A stretch of 64,000 nucleotides of DNA from Lachnospiraceae bacterium NK4A144 (GTDB lineage: Bacteria; Bacillota; Clostridia; Lachnospirales; Lachnospiraceae): positions 47,052-111,051 of the forward strand of contig AUJT01000013.1 of assembly GCA_000424365.1 (NCBI GenBank). Reading direction: 5' to 3'. Below the pieces are notes generated by a model. That model saw only the letters and a list, made by a program, of their open reading frames with translations, was not told where the DNA came from and did no database searches. Shown piece after piece: positions 17,110 through 26,722 of this stretch; position 1 is the stretch's first letter, and each line of letters starts with the position of its first letter. The translations under genes were made by a program, and so were the position numbers.

Positions 17110-19095
17110 ATGCTTCTCCAGGTTTATAACATTTCAAAGGCATTTGTCGGAAAAGACATTCTCAAGGGATGCTCTTTTCATATAGAAGAAAGAGAAAAAT
17201 GTGCTCTTGTCGGTGTAAATGGTGCCGGAAAAAGTACATTACTAAAAATAATCACAGGCAGCATGGAGACTGATGACGGAGAGATCACTTTCTCATCAGG
17301 CGCGACCTGGGGATATCTCTCCCAGCAGGAAGCCGTTAACAGCGGTCATACAATCTACGAGGAACTCCTTTCTGTAAAGCAGGATCTGCTCGATGAGGAA
17401 CAGGAACTCCGCGATCTCGAAAAGGATATGAAACACCTTTCAGGCGATGATCTGGAGAAGGCAATGAACCGCTACTCTGCTCTGCAGCATGATTTCGAAA
17501 TGCGAAATGGTTATGCCGTTAAGAGCGAGATCACAGGCGTACTCAAGGGTCTTGGTTTTTCTGAGGACGAATTTGATAAGATCATCAATACTCTTTCCGG
17601 CGGTCAGAAGACACGTGTCGCTCTGGGTAAGCTTCTCCTGCAGAAACCCGACCTCATCATCCTCGATGAGCCGACAAACCACCTGGACCTCGCATCTATC
17701 GAGTGGCTTGAAACATTCCTTAGGAATTACAACGGTGCTGTGCTTATCGTTGCGCATGACCGTTATTTCCTCGACCGTATCGTTACAAAGGTCGTTGAGA
17801 TCGAGCGCGGAGAAGCACACACTTTCTCCGGAAATTATTCTGCCTATGCAGAAAAGAAAAAGCAGCTCCGTGATGCACAGCTCAAGGCATGGATGAAGTC
17901 CGAAGCCGAGATCAAGCATCAGGAAGCCGTTATCAGCAAACTCAAGCAGTTTAACCGCGAAAAGTCCATTCGCCGTGCTGAGAGCCGTGAAAAGATGCTG
18001 GACAAAATGGAACGAGTTGAAAAGCCCGAGGATCTGAATGATGCTATGAACCTCACCATCACTCCTTCCATTGAAAGCGGAAAGGATGTACTCACGGTTG
18101 AAGGACTCTCAAAGTCTTTCCCGGATAATGAGCTTTTCAGCAATATTTCTTTTGAGATAAAAAAAGGTGAGCGCGTGGCCCTCATCGGTAATAACGGTAC
18201 CGGCAAGACTACGATGCTCAAAATTTTGAACCATATGGAGCATGCTTCCGGCGGCACTTTCCGCCTCGGAACAAATGTTAAGATCGGTTACTATGATCAG
18301 GAGCATCAGGTCCTGCACGCTGAAAAGACTCTTTTCCAGGAGATCAGTGATGCTTTTCCGTCTCTTGATAATACAAAGATACGTAATACACTTGCGGCTT
18401 TCCTCTTTACCGGAGATGATGTTTACAAGCTTATCGGCGATCTGTCCGGTGGTGAGCGCGGTCGTATGTCCCTTGCAAAGCTGATGCTCAGCCAGGCTAA
18501 TTTCCTGCTCCTCGACGAGCCTACGAACCATCTGGACATTACTTCCAAGGAAATCCTGGAGAATGCCCTGAATACTTATGAAGGAACCGTCTTCTATGTA
18601 AGCCACGACCGTTACTTTATAAACCGTACTGCTACGAGGATCCTTGACCTCACTAATCAGCAGATCGTGAACTACATCGGCAACTATGATTATTATCTTG
18701 CCAAGAAAGACGAGCTGACGCAGGCGATGATCGGAACCGAGTCCCAGACCGGTACTCTTATCAAGGGTACTTCTGAGCACAAGGCTGCAGTTTCAGCTTC
18801 TTCCAACAGTGATGCACAGTCTTCAGGAAGCGCCGGCAGTGCTCAGTCATGGGCCGAAGCAAAGGCCGAACAGGCGCGCATCCGAAAGATCCAGAATCAG
18901 ATTAAAAAATGTGAGGAAGAAATCGACAAGAATGAGACTCGTTCTGCTGAGATAGATGAACTTTTGTCTCAGGAAGAGATCGCTACCGACCTCGGAAGAT
19001 GTGCTGAGCTTGCCCGCGAGCAGGAAGAACTTTCTGCTGCAAACGAGAAGCTTATGGAACAGTGGGAAGCGCTGCAGGAAGAGCTGGGCGAGTAA
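17110..19095 (+). CDS. ABC-F family ATPase (Uup/YdiF-like, ribosome-associated)
   Basis: 661 residues with two ABC cassettes and no membrane segments. Cassette 1 has GVNGAGKSTLLK and TLSGGQKTRVALGKLLLQKPDLIILDEPTNHLD. Cassette 2 has GNNGTGKTTMLK and DLSGGERGRMSLAKLMLSQANFLLLDEPTNHLD. They are joined by a charged linker. The C-terminal ~65 residues are a Glu/Lys-rich coiled coil as in Uup/YdiF-type proteins. ABC-F proteins act on ribosomes (translation quality control or antibiotic protection); the linker alone does not let me call a resistance protein. AAAGGA precedes the ATG. It is transcribed divergently from rex. Confidence 0.93.
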   Translation: MLLQVYNISKAFVGKDILKGCSFHIEEREKCALVGVNGAGKSTLLKIITGSMETDDGEITFSSGATWGYLSQQEAVNSGHTIYEELLSVKQDLLDEEQELRDLEKDMKHLSGDDLEKAMNRYSALQHDFEMRNGYAVKSEITGVLKGLGFSEDEFDKIINTLSGGQKTRVALGKLLLQKPDLIILDEPTNHLDLASIEWLETFLRNYNGAVLIVAHDRYFLDRIVTKVVEIERGEAHTFSGNYSAYAEKKKQLRDAQLKAWMKSEAEIKHQEAVISKLKQFNREKSIRRAESREKMLDKMERVEKPEDLNDAMNLTITPSIESGKDVLTVEGLSKSFPDNELFSNISFEIKKGERVALIGNNGTGKTTMLKILNHMEHASGGTFRLGTNVKIGYYDQEHQVLHAEKTLFQEISDAFPSLDNTKIRNTLAAFLFTGDDVYKLIGDLSGGERGRMSLAKLMLSQANFLLLDEPTNHLDITSKEILENALNTYEGTVFYVSHDRYFINRTATRILDLTNQQIVNYIGNYDYYLAKKDELTQAMIGTESQTGTLIKGTSEHKAAVSASSNSDAQSSGSAGSAQSWAEAKAEQARIRKIQNQIKKCEEEIDKNETRSAEIDELLSQEEIATDLGRCAELAREQEELSAANEKLMEQWEALQEELGE

Positions 19096-19108
19096 TTGAT
19101 ATAGTGAC

Positions 19109-19324
19109 GCGTGTCAGGTCAGCATCATGTATTCCGAACCGTCGCTCCGTTGTCAGCGCTCCGCCGCCTATCTTCAGGTGCTTCGACAACTCGGTTACTT
19201 TGTTCACATGCACTTCGTGCGATGCACAAAGTAACCTCAAACAGTGTCTCCCGCACCTGAGCTATGCTCGCACTTCCTGCCTCCGCTTCCAAGGCTCGTC
19301 ATACATGATACTGACCCACCACGC
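19109..19324. repeat. Foldback repeat, family A, copy 1
   Basis: About 216 bp between the ABC-F gene and icd. Its outer ends pair imperfectly, sharing GGTCAGnATCATGTA in inverted orientation. Inside are nested stems, including GGTTACTTTGT...ACAAAGTAACC and CAGGTGC...GCACCTG. The interior closely matches a second copy at 62929-63133 (shared blocks TTGTCAGCGCTCCGCCGCC and TATCTTCAGGTGC). No reading frame in it looks coding. Confidence 0.8.
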
Positions 19325-19427
19325 TGGAATCCGTAAACTTTACTACTACACAGGAAGCGGCGAGAAATATTTCCATAAGTATCTCTTTTCGAACCGCACA
19401 GGTAAAATATGCCGCTTATATAAAATT

Positions 19428-19472
19428 GGCACACAGGACAAGAGCTATACGTCAGCGAATGTCCTGTGTGCC
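19428..19472. terminator. Bidirectional terminator between the ABC-F gene and icd
   Basis: A 12-bp perfect stem (GGCACACAGGAC with GTCCTGTGTGCC) encloses a 21-nt loop. T-rich tracts lie on both sides (TTATTTTA on plus; AATTTTATA on minus). It sits between convergent genes. Confidence 0.7.
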
Positions 19473-19560
19473 TTATTTTATGTTAGCGGAGAGTTTACCG
19501 TAGTGTCGGTTCCTGAGATGCGTTGGAAATATTCTCACCGCTTCCGTCAATTCATTTCAA

Positions 19561-20763
19561 TTATGCTTCAAGTCTCTTTCTGATGGCCTTGATGAAGTCG
19601 AGGGTGCTGAGCTTCTTTACATTTGTGAGAGTTGTGATAGCTGCCAGATCTCCTGTCATTTCGCCTGCTTCGATAGTGTCGAGAGTTGCCTTGTCGAGCT
19701 TATCTGCGAAGTCAACGAGTTCCTGGATGCCGTCAAGTTCGCCTCTCTTACGAAGTGCTCCGCTCCATGCAAAGATAGTTGCTACAGAGTTTGTGCTTGT
19801 CTCCTCGCCCTTAAGGTGCTTGTAATAATGACGCTGTACTGTACCATGTGCTGCTTCGTACTCGTACTTTCCGTCAGGACTTACGAGGATAGAGGTCATC
19901 ATTGCAAGAGAACCGCATGCTGATGCCATCATATCGCTCATTACGTCTCCGTCATAGTTCTTGCATGCCCAGACAAATCCGCCCTTGCTTCTCATGACTC
20001 TTGCTACAGCATCATCAATCAGAGTATAGAAGTACTCGATACCCGCTGCTTCAAATTTATCCTTAAATTCCTCATCATATACTCTCTGGAAGATATCGCG
20101 GAAATCTCCGTCATAAATCTTTGAGATAGTATCCTTTGAAGCGAACCACAGATCCTGCTTTACAGAAAGCGCATAGTTCATGCAGCTTCTTGCAAATCCT
20201 TCGATAGATCCGTCAAGGTTGTGCATACCCTGGATAACACCCGGTGCTTTGAAATCAAAAATAGTCTTTCTGATCTCCTGTCCATCCTCACCTGTGAAAA
20301 CAAGCTCAGCTTTTCCTGCACCCGGAACCTTTATCTCAGTATTTCTATATACATCACCATAGCTGTGACGAGCAAGTGTGATAGGCTTTTCCCAGTTCCA
20401 TACGTGAGGTTTGATACCCTTTACAAGGATCGGTGCGCGGAAAATTGTTCCGTCCATGATACCACGGATAGTTCCGTTCGGACTTCTGTACATTTCGTGG
20501 AGATCATATTCCTTTACGCGGGCATCATTAGGAGTGATAGTCGCACACTTAACTGCTACTCCAAGTCTGTTTGCAGCTTCTGCAGCTTCTATGGTTACCT
20601 GATCTCTTGTCTCATCACGATGCTTAAGACCGAGATCATAGTACTCTGTCTTGAGATCGATGAAAGGATTCAAAAGCTCATCCTTAATATACTGCCAGAT
20701 GATCCTGGTCATCTCATCTCCGTCCATCTCAACAAGGGGTGTAGTCATCTGAATTTTTGCCAT
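19561..20763 (-). CDS. icd: NADP-dependent isocitrate dehydrogenase (eukaryote-like homodimeric type)
   Basis: 400 residues. The N-terminus [57 protein letters not shown] is typical of the type II (eukaryotic-like) enzyme. Substrate and metal residues appear in [21 protein letters not shown] and [62 protein letters not shown] follows. It converts isocitrate to 2-oxoglutarate, supplying glutamate synthesis and NADPH. GGAGGA precedes the ATG. The gene follows a GntR regulator by 25 bp and is probably under its control. Confidence 0.96.
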   Translation of the reverse strand: MAKIQMTTPLVEMDGDEMTRIIWQYIKDELLNPFIDLKTEYYDLGLKHRDETRDQVTIEAAEAANRLGVAVKCATITPNDARVKEYDLHEMYRSPNGTIRGIMDGTIFRAPILVKGIKPHVWNWEKPITLARHSYGDVYRNTEIKVPGAGKAELVFTGEDGQEIRKTIFDFKAPGVIQGMHNLDGSIEGFARSCMNYALSVKQDLWFASKDTISKIYDGDFRDIFQRVYDEEFKDKFEAAGIEYFYTLIDDAVARVMRSKGGFVWACKNYDGDVMSDMMASACGSLAMMTSILVSPDGKYEYEAAHGTVQRHYYKHLKGEETSTNSVATIFAWSGALRKRGELDGIQELVDFADKLDKATLDTIEAGEMTGDLAAITTLTNVKKLSTLDFIKAIRKRLEA

Positions 20764-20788
20764 AAATTTTCCTCCTCTGCAGGTGCCG

Positions 20789-21484
20789 TCATGCGCCTTT
20801 GTCTATCAACTCTCTGAGCCCATTATTTAACGCGTTATCAAGTGCATTTATAATATGCTGATGTGCAAATTTTTCCGCATCATCAGGACGATTACCGAAA
20901 ATCGCCTCTGCTATAAGTTTGTGCTCATCATTGCTTATACGACTGCGATCATTTTTTGAAAGAGACTGCATACGCATAGAATGTACATACTGGTGATAAT
21001 CCTTTAAGAGGATCTCCAAACGTTTTGAACCCGATGCTTCATACATCAGCTCGTGGAACGAAGAATCCAGCTCTGTCACCTTTTCCCAATGGCTCCTGCC
21101 GGCGTGAAAATCTGACATATAGAGGATTTCCTCCATCTGTTCTCTCTGCTCCTTTGTGATGTGAGCGCATGCCCATCTGGCAGCCAACCCCTCAAGTCTG
21201 GAACGTATCTCATAGATGTCTACTGCATCTTTTGCAGATATACCGTCCACAACAGCGCCCTTATTGGGGACTATCCGTATAAGGCCTTCAAGTTCCAACT
21301 GATGAAAAGCGTCTCTTACAGGTGTCCTGCTTACTCCGTACGCTTCTCCTATCGCAACTTCTTTAAGTTCATCGCCCTTAGCATATTTTCCGTTTAGAAT
21401 ATCATCACGAAGCTGCTGGTAAACGCGGCCGCGAAGCGAATACTTGTCACTTACATCCTTTTGAATATTGTCTTTTTCTTCCAT
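20789..21484 (-). CDS. GntR family regulator, FCD (FadR) subgroup
   Basis: 231 residues. The N-terminal wHTH is [60 protein letters not shown]. The FCD ligand domain follows ([22 protein letters not shown]...[28 protein letters not shown]), with the D..H pattern that binds metal and carboxylic acids. Co-transcription with icd suggests an organic acid effector such as a TCA intermediate, which is inference. A strong promoter with an overlapping FCD-type operator lies upstream, consistent with autoregulation. Confidence 0.92.
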   Translation of the reverse strand: MEEKDNIQKDVSDKYSLRGRVYQQLRDDILNGKYAKGDELKEVAIGEAYGVSRTPVRDAFHQLELEGLIRIVPNKGAVVDGISAKDAVDIYEIRSRLEGLAARWACAHITKEQREQMEEILYMSDFHAGRSHWEKVTELDSSFHELMYEASGSKRLEILLKDYHQYVHSMRMQSLSKNDRSRISNDEHKLIAEAIFGNRPDDAEKFAHQHIINALDNALNNGLRELIDKGA

Positions 21485-21572
21485 TCATAACTCCTCTTTT
21501 ATGATACGAAAACAATCCCCCGCTGTTTTCCTATGTCGTTTTAGCACGTCAATGCATTAAACCGTTTGTACC

Positions 21573-21601
21573 ATTGTATGCAACTATACCCACTCTGTCA
21601 A
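21573..21601 (-). promoter_or_regulatory. GntR-icd promoter with operator-like palindrome
   Basis: The minus strand has -35 TTGACA (21596-21601), a 17-bp spacer and -10 TACAAT (21573-21578). The plus-strand sequence ATTGTATGCAAC (21573-21584) overlaps the -10. It resembles the ATnGTATACnAT operator of FCD-type GntR proteins. Confidence 0.65.
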
Positions 21602-21631
21602 CCTTAATGAACAGAAAAACGAACATTGCCG

Positions 21632-21668
21632 AAAAAATCCCGCCGAGTTTTAGTCGACGGGATTTTGA
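21632..21668 (-). terminator. Terminator of the 1269-residue surface protein gene
   Basis: A 12-bp stem (21635-21646 with 21654-21665) has one G-U pair in minus-strand RNA. A minus-strand T-run follows. It lies 9 bp beyond the stop at 21677. Confidence 0.85.
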
Positions 21669-21676
21669 AAATAGAT

Positions 21677-24600
21677 TCATTTAGTTTTTGTTTTCTTGGT
21701 AGTCGTATCTTTGTTTTTCAAATTCTCGGTTACCGTGACTACCATGGTATTCGTCACACCTCCGGCATTTGTCCGAATGGTGGCTGTACCCTTGCCAACC
21801 GCATACACCGTGCCGTTCGTCGGATCCACAAATGCGACTCCGTTATTAGAAGACTTCCACTCGACTACTTTTAGCTTACAATGCTTCAGTTTAACCTTTT
21901 TCGTCGAGTCAAGCTTCATCGCGAGACTCGTCTTTGACAGAGATGGCTGCTGCACAAAGAGTTTACAGGAAATATTTTCACCCATTACATTTGCCGATAT
22001 CGTAGACTCACCGGCATTCATACCTGTTAGTACTCCATTTGCATCTATCTCTGCCAGCTGTTTTCCATTCGCACTTGGCGAATTGTAGCTCACGATAGTG
22101 TAGTCTTTTACACCCTTGATCCGAAGTTTCTTCGTCTGTCCGGGTACGACCTTGATGTACTTTCTGGTAAATTCAGGAACGTTACATACGAGCTTTCCTA
22201 ATACCCTGACCTTGCCATAATAAGCTACTATCCTTGTAACTCCGCGCTTATGCACTGTGATCTCACCGGTGTTCGGATCGACGCTCGCCACTTTTGCATT
22301 GGTGCTCTTCCAACTGGTCGGTATAAACTGAGGATACGCGAGCTGATCAACAGCATTCATCGAGGTATGGGTATTAAATACAGACATCTGCGAGATCGTC
22401 TGGTTGTAAACAAAGAGTCTGACCGACTTCGCTTCTGCGTCTGATGCAAAAGTACCGGTGATAAGTGTATTTCCGGCTTTCTTTCCCTTTGCAGTCTTCT
22501 TCTTGGAATTTACTTTTGCGATTTTTTTATCCTCAGCCTTTAATTTTGCTGCGCCCGCAAAGTAGTTTGCAAGAGAAACTTCCTGTTTTCTTATGATCTT
22601 TACCCAGTAGATTCCGTTGAGGTTATCCTGATATTCCGCCTCCTGCTCATCAGTCCATGTCTTCCACTTGGCGTAGAGATACGTGTCATTAGTTACCACG
22701 TCTTTGCTGAAATCCCACTGTGTAGCATAACTAGTATCCCTGTACCATCCAACCAATTTATATCCCGGACGTGTAGGTGCTGGAGGTTCTGTTATCAGAG
22801 TATTCTCAATAACCCTCTGAGAAGGCACTTCCGAACCGCCCATTGAATTAAAGTAAACCATATAGTAAATATAGTTTTCTTCATTCGGATCATCATACCA
22901 CTGTGCATAACATACCAGATCGCCTGTTACAACATAATCATCAGTGATGTCTTCGCCACTTCCATCCTTCTCTGTGTTCCATCCAATGAGCTTATAGCCT
23001 CTCTTTGTAAAGCCTATTTCCTTAAGCATCTCTTGTGTAGGAACACCCACTCCGGTGCCTTCCTTGATAGTATCGCCGCTAAGAACAGCCTGCGTATCTA
23101 TCTGATCATCACCATCATAGTAGTAAATATTGAAGTAGCCTTGCTGGAACCTTGCATATACCGTAAGCGGTTCTGTAATCACAGTTGCACCTGTCACCTT
23201 CGTACCATCTGCAGTATACCATCCGGTAAATGCATGATCCGCAAGAGTCGGAGCATCCGGCATCTGCAAATAGATCTTATTTCCACTCGTGATGTAATCT
23301 GTGATTGCATAAGGTTCTGTATCGCCCTGAGACTTGTAGAAAGTCACCTTAAATCTGGGAACCCATTTTGCAAATAAGTTAAGATCTTTTCTGGCATTAG
23401 GAATTTTTGTTGAGTAAAGATTTCCTTTGCCATCCGGCTGATCATACCAGCCCTGGAACTCATATCCTTCTCTGTCATTTGCAACAGCTATATCAAGGTC
23501 CGTGTTATAGGTGTGCTTTATTGTTTTTACAGAATTAACTCCATCATATTCGTACAAATAATTGTATGAAACTATTATGAATCGATTATATTGTACATAT
23601 AGTTCAAGATTCTGATAAACCCTCATATCCTTAGTCCATTTCACAGAACCATTGCTTCTAAACCATCCTTTGTAATCATAATGATCCTTAGGATACTTTT
23701 CTAACAGATATTCATTTTGTGAAATGGTATCGAAATCGGCGATTTTATCTCCAGCTTTGCAATACTGCGTTTCATTCAACAAGGTACCGTCAGGAGCGTA
23801 AAACTTTACAACATAATGACTGGTGTACACGGCTGTAAATGTATCGTCCTGAAGAATTGTTCCATATTCAGAATAAGCATATACATCATTTCGTTTCCTT
23901 GCCTCTTCAGCGCTGTTATACAAAGCTTTCTTTTTCGCACTTCTCCAACCCTTAAAATCTCCTGTTGGAATATCCGGAGCATCAGGAATTTCTGAAATAT
24001 AATCACTTAAAGTCTTTCCGCCATTTACGGATACAATCTTTATCTCTTCTCCACTGACAGATAAAAACGTCAAATAATAGGTTGTATAATATAAAGCAAC
24101 CAGTTCAGTATCTGCAACTACCGGTGTATCATCCTTAAAAACGGAATCTTCATCACCAGAATAATACCATTTATCAAAGCCTTTTCCTGTATATTCAGGT
24201 GTCGGAAGATTATTTCCAAACGTTCCGTTATTTGCTATGGCTTCAACCGTACTAGCCATTGAACCTTTGCCTGGATCAAAATACACAACCCAGTAACCAT
24301 AAGGACAATAGCATATTTCTGTAGATGAATTTGGTTTCACTATTCCGGAACTAGAGAATTGCGTTTGAAGACCACTCTTACTCATATCCGTATCTTTTGT
24401 CCCATAATAAATAATATATTTTACGCCTGAACAATTTTCAAAAGAATTATCATAAACATCCGCACCACCTACACCGTTTAACGTATTAGGAAGGTATAAC
24501 CTTCTAATTCTTGTGCATCCATAAAAAGCCTGGCTTCCGATTTTCTTTAACTTAGGTGCTTCGGTTTCGCCCATCGTTCCCGGTCTGATTCCAGTTGTTA

Positions 24601-25486
24601 TTTGTGTTATATTTGTGCATCCATAAAATGCTTTATCGCCAATTGTTGTTACCTTTTTAGGAATGACAACCTTATTTACAATACCTGTGCAATTTACAAA
24701 TGCGTAATCGCTTATCTTCTCGGTATCGGTGTCGATCGTTAATGTTCCCGTATAATAACCCGGAACACAAACCAACTCTTTGTGGTCATTCGAACCGTCT
24801 GAAGCCTTTTTATATAGAATCCTGTTATTATTTTCAGCTACAAAATAATTATTATCATCATGTACACTTATTGAACCTATTTTTTTGCAATTCACAAAAG
24901 GCGCATATCCTACTCGTTTGCAATCTTTCGGTATTTCAATATTTACGAGGTTCACGCATCCAGCAAATGCGAAATTTCCAATTTCAGTAACATTTATAAA
25001 CTGTACTTCTTGTATAGAATCTGCATACTTATCCAACCATGCACCAGTTCCTTTATCATCACCCGGCTGCCACGACATATCGGTGATCTTTCCAGGACTT
25101 GAAGCATTTTGATTTGCACTAATACATAATTGCTGATTAGTCGAATCCTGAAACCACCAATACACTCCTCCCCACGTTTTTGGCTTTGCTTGAGATACAG
25201 TTGTTTCTTCTACCTCACTTATTCCGGCATCAAAGGCATCGACCGCAGCGTCAAACGTTGTGATTGAGGCATCATCTGAGTCTATTACTGCTTCAGGTTC
25301 ATTTTCATCCACCTGTATTATTGCTTCATCAATTCCTGCATCTTCAACTTGATCAATAATTGAACCCGAATCGGATGAAGTAAATTCATTAGGTATTTCC
25401 TCTGCACATACAGGAACAGCTCCGGACAGTATCATACTGGCCGCGATCAAAAATGCGATCATTTTTCGATAAAACCGGTATCTCAT
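21677..25486 (-). CDS. Secreted BspA-like leucine-rich repeat protein with InlB-type repeats and bacterial Ig-like domains
   Basis: 1269 residues with a signal peptide (MRYRFYRKMIAFLIAASMI, cleavage near VCAEE). Residues ~140-390 hold BspA-type LRR_5 repeats (VTEIGNFAFAGCVNLVNIEIPKDCKRV; KKVTTIGDKAFYGCTNIT). Residues ~400-930 hold six or more Listeria-Bacteroides (InlB B) repeats ending in GW plus YAKW-like strands (FKGWRSAKK, YKGWFRSNG, FQGWYDQPDGKGN, FTGWYTADGTK, LIGWNTEKDGSGE, LVGWYRDTSYATQW). Residues ~960-1255 are Ig-like Big_2 modules (NAKVASVDPNTGEITVHKRG; NNGVAFVDPTNGTVYAVGKGTATIRT). No LPXTG or membrane anchor is seen; the C-terminus is Lys/Thr-rich. Such proteins mediate adhesion in other species. 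Confidence 0.88.
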   Translation of the reverse strand: MRYRFYRKMIAFLIAASMILSGAVPVCAEEIPNEFTSSDSGSIIDQVEDAGIDEAIIQVDENEPEAVIDSDDASITTFDAAVDAFDAGISEVEETTVSQAKPKTWGGVYWWFQDSTNQQLCISANQNASSPGKITDMSWQPGDDKGTGAWLDKYADSIQEVQFINVTEIGNFAFAGCVNLVNIEIPKDCKRVGYAPFVNCKKIGSISVHDDNNYFVAENNNRILYKKASDGSNDHKELVCVPGYYTGTLTIDTDTEKISDYAFVNCTGIVNKVVIPKKVTTIGDKAFYGCTNITQITTGIRPGTMGETEAPKLKKIGSQAFYGCTRIRRLYLPNTLNGVGGADVYDNSFENCSGVKYIIYYGTKDTDMSKSGLQTQFSSSGIVKPNSSTEICYCPYGYWVVYFDPGKGSMASTVEAIANNGTFGNNLPTPEYTGKGFDKWYYSGDEDSVFKDDTPVVADTELVALYYTTYYLTFLSVSGEEIKIVSVNGGKTLSDYISEIPDAPDIPTGDFKGWRSAKKKALYNSAEEARKRNDVYAYSEYGTILQDDTFTAVYTSHYVVKFYAPDGTLLNETQYCKAGDKIADFDTISQNEYLLEKYPKDHYDYKGWFRSNGSVKWTKDMRVYQNLELYVQYNRFIIVSYNYLYEYDGVNSVKTIKHTYNTDLDIAVANDREGYEFQGWYDQPDGKGNLYSTKIPNARKDLNLFAKWVPRFKVTFYKSQGDTEPYAITDYITSGNKIYLQMPDAPTLADHAFTGWYTADGTKVTGATVITEPLTVYARFQQGYFNIYYYDGDDQIDTQAVLSGDTIKEGTGVGVPTQEMLKEIGFTKRGYKLIGWNTEKDGSGEDITDDYVVTGDLVCYAQWYDDPNEENYIYYMVYFNSMGGSEVPSQRVIENTLITEPPAPTRPGYKLVGWYRDTSYATQWDFSKDVVTNDTYLYAKWKTWTDEQEAEYQDNLNGIYWVKIIRKQEVSLANYFAGAAKLKAEDKKIAKVNSKKKTAKGKKAGNTLITGTFASDAEAKSVRLFVYNQTISQMSVFNTHTSMNAVDQLAYPQFIPTSWKSTNAKVASVDPNTGEITVHKRGVTRIVAYYGKVRVLGKLVCNVPEFTRKYIKVVPGQTKKLRIKGVKDYTIVSYNSPSANGKQLAEIDANGVLTGMNAGESTISANVMGENISCKLFVQQPSLSKTSLAMKLDSTKKVKLKHCKLKVVEWKSSNNGVAFVDPTNGTVYAVGKGTATIRTNAGGVTNTMVVTVTENLKNKDTTTKKTKTK

Positions 25487-25567
25487 ATCATTCCCTCCAT
25501 AAGCCCTGAAATGATGTATCTAAAACTGCCTGTAATGCAGTACTCCCATCATTAAAGCCCAACTCTC

Positions 25568-26722
25568 TCAATTTCCAGATACAGAACCACCCGATACATT
25601 TCCCGTAGGCATTATAAGTGTGCTTCCGCCTACGATCTTTCCATACCCATAGAGATTGCTCTCTGACGTATCTATCTCCTTATACGGAGCGCTTATTCCC
25701 CATGGCGTACCGATTATTCTACTATTTTTATCGGCCAAAGCACCGTTTTCATTTACCATATCATCCGAATCCGCTGCCCCCGACTTTCCATCTCCCGATC
25801 CGCCGTGGCCTGACAAAAGCTCAAGATATCTTGTTTCCGCATCAGCTTTACTTACACCTACTTCAGCTGTAAGCTCTTCCGCTCCCTCGAAAGAACTCTT
25901 GTCCGCAGTCGTAAACGTGCTCTCTGCGCCTACGTATACCATTTTTTTGCAATCGCGGAACGCATATTCCTTGACTGAAAGTACAGAATTTGGCAAAAAT
26001 ACAAATTCCAGCGCAGCCGAATTTGTAAATGCAAAATTAGGTATCTCCGTTACCTGGTTTGATACATATACTTTTTTTAGATTATTTGCACCCCAAAAAG
26101 CGTACGGTCTGATGGATGTCACAGTAAACGGCATCTCATAGACATCACCTTTTCTCCCGGGCACAAATTGCACGATCTCCGTTGAGTCATTATTGTAAAT
26201 AACTCCGTCATTTAAGAAAAATGCACTGTTTCCATCAGCAAGTGTCACCTGATAAAGAGAAGAATCCCCTGCAAACACGCCATCACCCATGGTTTTAAGC
26301 GATGCCGGAAGCGTTGCTGTGCTCAAATTTGTGCACATACCAAAAGCACTGTCCTGCACCTCTTCTGTCCCTTCCTGTATATAGACTTCCGTAAGATGTG
26401 AGCAGCGGTAAAACGCCTTATCTCCTATTATTTTTACACTTGGCGGGATACTCACTTTTTCAAGCGTGTTGTCCCCCAGAAACGCACCTGTTCCTATGGC
26501 TGTGACTGTATCCGGAATGACAACCTGCGTCATCCCGTCACTCACGTCATAGCTTAAAAGCGTGCCATTTCCATCAATCTTAAAAGAACTTCCTGCTTGT
26601 GATCTTCCGGGCTTTACCAGAAATATTACAAGAACAGCTGCCGCACCAAGTACGGCAGCCGTCATGATCCCGGTCGCCCTGAGCATATTTAATTTATGCT
26701 CATGCTTTTGCTGTTTTCGCAT
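25568..26722 (-). CDS. Membrane-anchored BspA-like leucine-rich repeat protein
   Basis: 384 residues. A basic N-terminus (MRKQQKHEHKLNMLRATG) leads into one membrane helix (IMTAAVLGAAAVLVIFLV, ~residues 19-36) without an obvious cleavage site, so it is probably a type II membrane protein. Residues ~60-290 are LRR_5 repeats (VTAIGTGAFLGDNTLEKVSIPPSVKIIGDKAFYRCSHLTEVYI; VTEIPNFAFTNSAALEFVFLPNSV). The C-terminus is Gly/Ser/Asp-rich. It overlaps the preceding LRR gene by 23 bp, so the two are co-translated partners. Function beyond a surface display or binding role is not visible. Confidence 0.82.
   Translation of the reverse strand: MRKQQKHEHKLNMLRATGIMTAAVLGAAAVLVIFLVKPGRSQAGSSFKIDGNGTLLSYDVSDGMTQVVIPDTVTAIGTGAFLGDNTLEKVSIPPSVKIIGDKAFYRCSHLTEVYIQEGTEEVQDSAFGMCTNLSTATLPASLKTMGDGVFAGDSSLYQVTLADGNSAFFLNDGVIYNNDSTEIVQFVPGRKGDVYEMPFTVTSIRPYAFWGANNLKKVYVSNQVTEIPNFAFTNSAALEFVFLPNSVLSVKEYAFRDCKKMVYVGAESTFTTADKSSFEGAEELTAEVGVSKADAETRYLELLSGHGGSGDGKSGAADSDDMVNENGALADKNSRIIGTPWGISAPYKEIDTSESNLYGYGKIVGGSTLIMPTGNVSGGSVSGN

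Noticed and set aside
19062..19583. A 173-residue plus-strand frame across foldback A copy 1
   Set aside because: The frame runs through an inverted repeat and a terminator, has Ser/Cys-rich composition, and a similar spurious frame occurs in the other repeat copy.
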